A DNA stretch of 10,290 nucleotides from positions 1 through 10,290 of the forward strand of contig JANQLI010000076.1 in assembly GCA_028280675.1 (NCBI GenBank), given 5' to 3'. The position numbers were made by a program, and so were the translations under genes. Within the stretch, counting starts at the first letter, position 1; each line of letters opens with the position of its first letter. Under the pieces are notes generated by a model. That model saw only the letters and a program-made list of their open reading frames with translations. It had not been told where the DNA came from and searched no databases. This DNA comes from Alphaproteobacteria bacterium. Lineage in GTDB: Bacteria > Pseudomonadota > Alphaproteobacteria > SMXP01. Of this stretch, positions 5,194 through 10,290 are shown one piece after another.

Positions 5194-7446
5194 ATGATGA
5201 AACATTCGCTATCTCGCCTTATGTTGTCTGCGTCTGCTTTTGCGATTGCTGCAACAGGGGTTACTTTTACAACGATTTCAACTTCAGATGCGGCCGTATC
5301 AGAGCTGATTGTCACAGCCCGTAAGCGGGAAGAAAGTTTGCAAGACGCCGCCGTTTCTGTAACGGCTTTAACATCAGAAGCCTTTCGTGAGCAGTCCATA
5401 TCGAGCATGAAAGATATTGCCCAGCAAATGCCGGGTTTGACCTTTCAAGAATCCTTTGGCCGTCGTGATGATCGCCCCGGTTTGCGTGGTTTTACATCTA
5501 TCGGGACGCCAGACTTTGGTGTGGAATCCGGGACTGCTATTTTTATTGATGGTGTGTATGTGAATGCGGATACGTCGGCTCTTGGACTGAATGACATTCA
5601 GCGCGTCGAGGTTGTGCGCGGGCCGCAAAGTGCGCTTTATGGACGGAATACTTATGCCGGTGCGATCAATATCATTACAGCCGGGCCTGGTGATGAATTA
5701 GGTGGATATGCATCAGCGCGCATTGCTGAACATGATGAATATGAAGTCGCTGTCGGTGTCAGTGGTCCTATCGCTGAGGGCAAACTCAGCGGCGGTTTGA
5801 ATGCGCGTTACTATGAATATGGTGGTGAGTGGAAGAACGCCTTTAATGGCAACACAATGGGATCGGAAGAAACCACCTCCATTTCAGCAAACCTCAAATT
5901 TACACCGACTGATAATATCACCATGCAAGGCCGTCTGGCTTACGCTGAAGACGATGATGGCCATATCCCAATTTACATGGTTGGCGCTAACACTGACTTT
6001 AGCGGGAATGGTATTCTTCCTGCCGGTGGTGACGATTACTTTGTCGGTGAATTTCCATCTCCATCCGGTGGGACGGTTGGTTTTATACGTGATGATTTGT
6101 TGACTGTGACCGGTATGGAGCGGGAAACGCTTATTGCGACCGTGCGTACCGATATTGAGTTGGATGGCGGTTATACGCTTTCTTTGTTGGGTGGTTATCA
6201 TGATCAAGAACGCAAGACAGGAGCCGATTCAACACCAGATGCTGCGAATCTAGCATCGACTCTGTTTATTATTCAGGGCGAACTTGATAAAACAGACTGG
6301 TCACTTGAAGCACGCATTGCATCTCCAGAAGAAGATCGTGTCCGATGGACTCTCGGTGCCTTTTATTATGACGAGGATCGGGAAGATACGACGTACACGA
6401 TAGGTGCACTGGGTTTCGAAACGGATGGGCCGAGCACACGTGATACAGAAAACTGGGCGGTCTTCGGATCTCTTGCAGCGGATATTACAGAAGATCTCAC
6501 CGCAACGCTTGAAGTGCGTTATGCGGAAGATAAAAAATCGGTTGGTGTTGCTGATCCGGCATCGACGAAGTTCAGTTCGACAAACCCGCGTTTCATTCTT
6601 GAGTATGAAGCAACGGATGACCATCTTCTCTATGCATCGATAGCGAAGGGGAATAAACCGGGTGGTTTCAATAACCCTGATAACCGGGACACAACACCTC
6701 CGGCTGTCATACTTGGTGGTGTGCCTAGCCCTTCATTTGATGAAGAAACCTCATGGAACTACGAGATTGGCGCGAAAACGAGTTGGCTTGATAATCGTCT
6801 GCAGTTGAACGGGGCGATCTTCTTTTCAGAAGCTGAAGATGTTCAGTTGACTCAGAACTATGCATGGTTCATGGGCCCAGGGTTCACAAACCTGCGTGCT
6901 GGTTCTCATATTATTAATATTGAGAAGGTTGAGGCGCTTGGCGGTGAGCTTGAGCTGCGGGCGGCACCAACAGAAAATCTCGATATTACCTTTGGCTATG
7001 CTTATGTGGATTCTGAAATCCAAGAGGGCTTTGTCCGTGATCAGGGCCGCCTAATACCTCCGCTCTTTGCAAGCACTGGCCCAACGACGACTGTAGCTGG
7101 GAAGAAGTTTCCACGGATTTCGGAACATCAAATCAATGCCTCGATCACCTATACGCATCAATTGGCGAATGGTGGCGAGCTTTATGGAAACTTGAACGGG
7201 TCGTATGAATCCGAACGGTTTGTCCAGGTGCATAACCTAGCCATCATCCCTGAATCGACGGTTGTGAATGGCCGTTTGGGTATGCGGATGAATGGGTTTG
7301 ATATGGCGCTCTTCGGTAAAAACCTCTTTGATGAGGACAGCCCCGTCGATGGTCTGCGCTATCGTGACGGTGGATTTGCTCGCGCCTTCCAGCTTGCTGC
7401 CCGCCGCGGTCAGCAATTTGGTGTTGAGCTCCGCAAGGATTTCTAA
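5194..7446 (+). CDS. TonB-dependent outer-membrane receptor
   Basis: This 750-residue outer-membrane barrel imports a scarce or large substrate using TonB-ExbBD energy. A Sec signal peptide covers about residues 1-34 (KHSLSRLMLSASAFAIAAT core, ending SDAA). The TonB box ELIVTARKR follows at 37-45, then the plug domain to about 165 with MPGLTFQ, IFIDGVYV at 116-123 and RVEVVRGPQSALYGRNTYAG at 137-156. The barrel then runs to a C-terminal phenylalanine (VELRKDF), as required for Bam assembly. Length is normal. The GGGGG-containing ribosome site at 5183-5189 favours ATG 5194 or 5197 over an in-frame ATG at 5173, which lies upstream of that site. The subclass resembles receptors of alphaproteobacterial catabolic clusters rather than a recognisable siderophore or B12 receptor, but substrate cannot be read from sequence. 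It is divergent from the LysR gene and ends at a terminator, so downstream genes probably have their own promoter or use readthrough. Confidence 0.95.
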   Translation: MMKHSLSRLMLSASAFAIAATGVTFTTISTSDAAVSELIVTARKREESLQDAAVSVTALTSEAFREQSISSMKDIAQQMPGLTFQESFGRRDDRPGLRGFTSIGTPDFGVESGTAIFIDGVYVNADTSALGLNDIQRVEVVRGPQSALYGRNTYAGAINIITAGPGDELGGYASARIAEHDEYEVAVGVSGPIAEGKLSGGLNARYYEYGGEWKNAFNGNTMGSEETTSISANLKFTPTDNITMQGRLAYAEDDDGHIPIYMVGANTDFSGNGILPAGGDDYFVGEFPSPSGGTVGFIRDDLLTVTGMERETLIATVRTDIELDGGYTLSLLGGYHDQERKTGADSTPDAANLASTLFIIQGELDKTDWSLEARIASPEEDRVRWTLGAFYYDEDREDTTYTIGALGFETDGPSTRDTENWAVFGSLAADITEDLTATLEVRYAEDKKSVGVADPASTKFSSTNPRFILEYEATDDHLLYASIAKGNKPGGFNNPDNRDTTPPAVILGGVPSPSFDEETSWNYEIGAKTSWLDNRLQLNGAIFFSEAEDVQLTQNYAWFMGPGFTNLRAGSHIINIEKVEALGGELELRAAPTENLDITFGYAYVDSEIQEGFVRDQGRLIPPLFASTGPTTTVAGKKFPRISEHQINASITYTHQLANGGELYGNLNGSYESERFVQVHNLAIIPESTVVNGRLGMRMNGFDMALFGKNLFDEDSPVDGLRYRDGGFARAFQLAARRGQQFGVELRKDF

Positions 7447-7470
7447 GGCAAATTGCCACAAGGCATAAAA

Positions 7471-7507
7471 TGAAAAGCCGGTGGGGGACTCTCTCACCGG
7501 CTTTTTC
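7471..7507 (+). terminator. rho-independent terminator after the TonB receptor
   Basis: AAAAGCCGGTG (7473-7483) pairs with CACCGGCTTTT (7495-7505) across an 11-nt loop, and the T run is five long (7502-7506). The A run on the left makes it potentially active in both directions. It lies 26 nt after the receptor stop. The remaining gap 7508-7660 shows no convincing promoter, though one for the VOC gene is expected there. Confidence 0.9.
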
Positions 7508-7660
7508 ATTGCGATACTCTGTAAACCATCAGTTTGCGAATCGAATCTCAAGGTTTGTCAGTATGTCTCTTCTCAAGAAGATGTGTTTGGTGCTTTTCTT
7601 TACGGGCAGACTAAATAGCTTTCCGTTGAAAGGGCATGAGGCCATTGCGGAGCATGGCCC

Positions 7661-8863
7661 ATGACAGCACCTTTGTTTTCTGACTATCGCGAAGCTGTCA
7701 TCAGCACGAACAATCTGCACACATGGCGGGACTTTTTCATAAGGATTGCCGGTTGGGAATTACGCTATGACGGCGTTGTTGATCCATCTGTGCTTGGCCT
7801 CTGGCAGTTGCCCGCCGGCGCCACCGCAGATGAATGTCTTTTTGGCGCACCGAATACGAAGTCTTGTTTTGTCCGGGTTGTTCAGATCAACGGTGTGCCG
7901 CAAGAGGTGATCCGCCCCAATGATCAAATTTGGGACACCGGCGGCATTTTCGATCTCGATTTCCGCGTCAAAGATATTGACGCCATCGCAGACCACATGC
8001 TTGCGGCGGGATGGTGTGCGCAATCCGATCCGGTTACGTTCGCGTTTGGGCCTTTTACGGTCAAAGAATGGATCCCGCGCGGACCGGATGGCGTCCGCCT
8101 CGCGTTTATTCAGCGCGTTGATCCACCGCTTGAGGAGTGGCCAGAGGGGCACATTTGCGGTCCGGCCTTTAGCTCAAGCCAAATCGTGCGTGACATGAAA
8201 GCCGCGCGGCGATTTTATGAAGATGTGTTGGGCATGGGCGTTTACATCGAACATGTCGGCCCCAGCACAGAAGACGGGCCAAATGTGTTTGCTTTGCCCT
8301 ATAATGTGGCCAAAGACGTGACACAGGACATTGTGATTGTGAGTCCAACCAAACAAAATATGGGCTCTGTGGAGCTCTTGCAATTGCATGGGGCGGAAGG
8401 GCGTGATTTTTCCGCGCGGGCCCATGCCCCTAATCGTGGGTTGCTGTCGCTGAAATTTCCGGTCACGGATTGGCAGGCGTTTTTAGCGCATATTGATCGG
8501 CAAAAGATCACACCCATTGCCGGACCGCAGACGATTCACTTCGCTCCTTATGGTGACGTCCCCTCTTTGATCTTGCGGGCGCCGGAAGGGGCATGGCTTG
8601 AATTTTATCACTCACCGAACACCTCATCTTTGAACGAAAGGGAAGGACAGTATGCGTTTACAGAAAACACTTTTAGGTCTCGCTGGCGGGGTGTCTCTCA
8701 GCCTTGCGGCCAGTGCGGCCACAGCAGAAGACTTGGATCTGACGACACCGCAAGGCGGGTTAGATGCATTTCGCAAAATCCAATGTTCTCTCGAAGACAA
8801 CAAACCCATTTATTATTATTGGAATGGCACGGCCTATTCGCGGCGGATGGGAGAAGCAGATAA
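7661..8863 (+). CDS. two-domain VOC-superfamily protein (glyoxalase/dioxygenase fold), with an abnormal C-terminal extension
   Basis: The frame encodes 400 residues, but only about the first 325 look like protein. Two vicinal-oxygen-chelate domains are visible. Domain one, about 8-152, includes STNNLHTWRDFF, IFDLDFRVKDIDAIADHMLAAGW at 96-118 and GPDGVRLAFIQ. Domain two, about 170-316, includes SSSQIVRDMKAARRFYEDVLGM at 171-192, GSVELLQL at 235-242, LLSLKFPVTDWQAFLAHID and RAPEGAWLEFYH. Candidate metal ligands are H20, E238 and E314. The superfamily includes glyoxalases, extradiol dioxygenases and epimerases; the reaction here is unknown. Start ATG 7661 has GGAG at 7649-7652. After residue 325 the frame runs 212 nt into the DUF1838 gene in another frame, giving an Arg/Gln-rich tail without domain character. 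A TGA in the +1 frame at 8632-8634 would give a sensible end, so a lost stop or small indel is likely. It is in line with DUF1838 and matB. Confidence 0.8.
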   Translation: MTAPLFSDYREAVISTNNLHTWRDFFIRIAGWELRYDGVVDPSVLGLWQLPAGATADECLFGAPNTKSCFVRVVQINGVPQEVIRPNDQIWDTGGIFDLDFRVKDIDAIADHMLAAGWCAQSDPVTFAFGPFTVKEWIPRGPDGVRLAFIQRVDPPLEEWPEGHICGPAFSSSQIVRDMKAARRFYEDVLGMGVYIEHVGPSTEDGPNVFALPYNVAKDVTQDIVIVSPTKQNMGSVELLQLHGAEGRDFSARAHAPNRGLLSLKFPVTDWQAFLAHIDRQKITPIAGPQTIHFAPYGDVPSLILRAPEGAWLEFYHSPNTSSLNEREGQYAFTENTFRSRWRGVSQPCGQCGHSRRLGSDDTARRVRCISQNPMFSRRQQTHLLLLEWHGLFAADGRSR

Positions 8864-9563
8864 AATTTTGTTCCGTGTCGATGGAATGAATGTGCGCCAA
8901 TGCGTCACGATTGATGATCCAAAACGTGGCAGAGGCATGCGTATGGTCAGCCGTGAAATCCTTCTTTATGTCGATCCGCAAACCGGCGACCCTCTTGACA
9001 CCTGGGACAATCCGTGGACTGGGGAAACGGTAAACGTTCTTCATGTCGAAAACGATCCGGTGAACCAGCCCCCGATGTTTCCTTTGGCTGAAGATGGCAA
9101 GACGCCAAGCTTTGGGTGGTTCGGTCAAGAAAAGGAAGGGCGCTGGTGGTCTACATCGGCGGTGCCGCTGTTTTATCACAACGTGCTGCAGGGTGATTAC
9201 CAAAAGGAAGTGGGCGGCGTCTATCATGCCACTGAAATGTTCAACTTTATGGGCGATATGAACAGTCTGGTTGATGGCGACATAGACACCGCCGATGTGC
9301 AGGTCGGTTGGGTGCGTATGTCCAACTGGCTGCCATGGATGCATATGCAGGGCCGTGAAGGCATTATCTATATGCATACGGCAGGCAAGAAAGTTGCTGG
9401 CTATGACCAGATTTCAGATGTCATGAAGACATACATCGAAGACAAAGCGCCGATCTATCGCTTGCCGCCGCCAGCCAATGATGACCGCGAAAACGAAACC
9501 TCTTGGACCTATTACAAGAAAATGGTCGAAGGCGAAAAACTCCCGCGCGGCGGCGCAAACTGA
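8652..9563 (+). CDS. secreted DUF1838-family protein
   Basis: This 303-residue protein has a Sec signal peptide at 1-26 (MRLQKTLLGLAGG... ending ASAATA before EDL), so it is probably periplasmic. The mature part carries the DUF1838 pattern: FRVDGMNVRQCVTIDDPKRG at 73-92, SREILLYVDPQTGDPLDTWD at 99-118, NPWTGETVNVLHVENDPVN at 119-137, WWSTSAVPLFYHN, and a late VGWVRMSNWLPWMHM plus GYDQISDVMKTYI. DUF1838 has no established biochemical function; homologues occur beside oxidoreductase and TonB-receptor genes. The start is certain from GGAAGGA at 8641-8647, 4 nt upstream, and the following signal peptide, although this region also lies inside the overlong VOC frame. The gene follows VOC and precedes matB by 70 nt, so a periplasmic step of the same pathway is plausible but inferred. 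Confidence 0.9.
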   Translation: MRLQKTLLGLAGGVSLSLAASAATAEDLDLTTPQGGLDAFRKIQCSLEDNKPIYYYWNGTAYSRRMGEADKILFRVDGMNVRQCVTIDDPKRGRGMRMVSREILLYVDPQTGDPLDTWDNPWTGETVNVLHVENDPVNQPPMFPLAEDGKTPSFGWFGQEKEGRWWSTSAVPLFYHNVLQGDYQKEVGGVYHATEMFNFMGDMNSLVDGDIDTADVQVGWVRMSNWLPWMHMQGREGIIYMHTAGKKVAGYDQISDVMKTYIEDKAPIYRLPPPANDDRENETSWTYYKKMVEGEKLPRGGAN

Positions 9564-9598
9564 TTTCGTAGTGCAATCTTGCGTCCATTCATAGGATT

Positions 9599-9628
9599 GA
9601 TCTCATCATGCATTTGTGTGATGAGATC
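9599..9628 (+). promoter_or_regulatory. perfect 10-bp inverted repeat just before matB
   Basis: GATCTCATCA (9599-9608) and TGATGAGATC (9619-9628) are exact reverse complements with a 10-nt spacer. The repeat ends 5 nt before the matB ATG, so its right arm covers the only purine-rich ribosome-site candidate (GATGAGA, 9620-9626). No T run follows, so it is a poor terminator. It could be an operator for a dimeric regulator, or a hairpin that limits translation of matB. It starts 35 nt after the DUF1838 stop. Confidence 0.65.
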
Positions 9629-9633
9629 GGTCT

Positions 9634-10290
9634 ATGAGCGCAGATACGCACAATCTTTATTCTCTTTTCCAATCGCGGTTTCCCAAGGCGCGACATAACG
9701 TCTTTTTAGAAACGCCGGGCGGGCGGGCTTTAACCTATCAAGATCTCGACCGCCGGTCTGCCGCCCTTGCGCATGCCTTTCAAACGGTCGGCTTGCAAAA
9801 GGGGGATCGTCTCGCCATTCAGGTCGAGAAATCGCCCCATGTGGTTTTGGTGTATATGGCGGCGTTGCGCGCCGGGCTGGTTTATTTGCCACTGAACACA
9901 GGGTATCGCCCGGCTGAACTTGCTTACTTCCTCAATGATGCAGAGCCGCGTGTGATTATCTGTGACCCCTCACAGGTCAGTGTCATGCAAGACATCGCTG
10001 ATGGTATGGCGGACAGGCCATCGCTTTATACCCTTGATGCGCAAGGGGCTGGGTCGGTATGGGATTGTGTTGACGACACTCTTGAAAGCTTTGACACAGT
10101 GACTTGTGACGCGGACGACCTTGCGGCGATCCTTTATACATCGGGCACAACCGGCCAGCCAAAAGGCGCGATGCTCAGTCATCGCAACCTCGCATCCAAT
10201 GCCCTCACATTGCATAATTACTGGGCCTGGCAACACGATGATGTGTTGTTACATGCATTGCCGATCTTTCATGTGCACGGACTTTTTGTG
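9634..10290 (+). CDS. matB: malonyl-CoA synthetase (malonate-CoA ligase), N-terminal part (runs off the right edge)
   Basis: 219 codons are present and the frame is open at the window end. MatB is an acyl-adenylate-forming enzyme that makes malonyl-CoA from malonate, CoA and ATP in the cytoplasm. The sequence shows the A2-type LTYQDLDRRSAALA at 33-46, YMAALRAGLVYLPLN at 74-88 and the phosphate-binding loop TSGTTGQPKG at 169-178. It then has MLSHRNLASNALTLHNYW and the HALPIFHVHGLFV stretch at 207-219. FHVHGL after ALPI is characteristic of MatB-type ligases rather than long-chain acyl-CoA synthetases. Full enzymes are about 500 residues, so well under half is seen. Start ATG 9634 has a weak ribosome site that lies in a perfect inverted repeat. 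Its place at the end of the VOC-DUF1838 run suggests that the pathway releases malonate, or that malonyl-CoA is recovered for biosynthesis. A matA decarboxylase is not visible. Confidence 0.87.
   Translation, partial: MSADTHNLYSLFQSRFPKARHNVFLETPGGRALTYQDLDRRSAALAHAFQTVGLQKGDRLAIQVEKSPHVVLVYMAALRAGLVYLPLNTGYRPAELAYFLNDAEPRVIICDPSQVSVMQDIADGMADRPSLYTLDAQGAGSVWDCVDDTLESFDTVTCDADDLAAILYTSGTTGQPKGAMLSHRNLASNALTLHNYWAWQHDDVLLHALPIFHVHGLFV

Noticed and set aside
7514..7524. ACTCTGTAAAC shared with 2340-2350, considered as a dispersed repeat
   Set aside because: An 11-base match with no similarity on either side; compatible with chance over 10 kb.
8760..9377. Minus-strand open frame (205 codons) opposite DUF1838
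   Set aside because: No recognisable motif; the plus-strand gene has a ribosome site, signal peptide and family motifs.

Overview
The window looks like chromosome of an alphaproteobacterium, probably aquatic. The basis is a TonB-dependent receptor with the ELIVTARKREE type of TonB box common in sphingomonad-like and related alphaproteobacteria, a ChaN-like lipoprotein, a DUF1838 protein, a MatB-type malonyl-CoA synthetase and moderately GC-rich coding sequence. The genus cannot be named from the sequence alone.

Left part (1-2332): the 5' end of a dTDP-4-dehydrorhamnose reductase gene (minus strand) faces away from a complete tRNA-Ser(CGA) gene. Directly after the tRNA CCA comes a stretch full of inverted repeats that leads into a 78-residue GIY-YIG nuclease gene. 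An AT-rich DUF4238 gene follows. Its reading frame continues without a break into a GC-rich segment encoding four hydrophobic helices. The stretch from the tRNA 3' end to about 1917 reads as a small acquired islet. Its right edge lies inside an open reading frame and produced, or at least looks like, a chimeric gene.

Middle part (2333-4932): a ChaN/haem-binding-type lipoprotein gene (plus strand) converges on a minus-strand pair, a LysR regulator followed after 4 nt by a YCII-family small protein.

Right part (4933-10290): an AT-rich, palindrome-rich divergent promoter region separates the LysR gene from a TonB-dependent outer-membrane receptor, which ends at a good rho-independent terminator. 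Then come a two-domain VOC (glyoxalase/dioxygenase fold) protein, a secreted DUF1838 protein whose start is overlapped by the VOC frame for 212 nt, and the first 219 codons of a malonyl-CoA synthetase (matB). A perfect 10-bp inverted repeat sits just before the matB start.

Taken together, 3675-10290 resembles a LysR-governed uptake-and-catabolism locus: outer-membrane import, VOC and YCII enzymes, an exported DUF1838 protein, and activation of malonate to malonyl-CoA. The substrate is unknown and this grouping is inferred from gene order. The two things most worth a second look are the tRNA-Ser/GIY-YIG palindromic element and the DUF4238-membrane chimera. There is no gene-free stretch longer than 300 bases.
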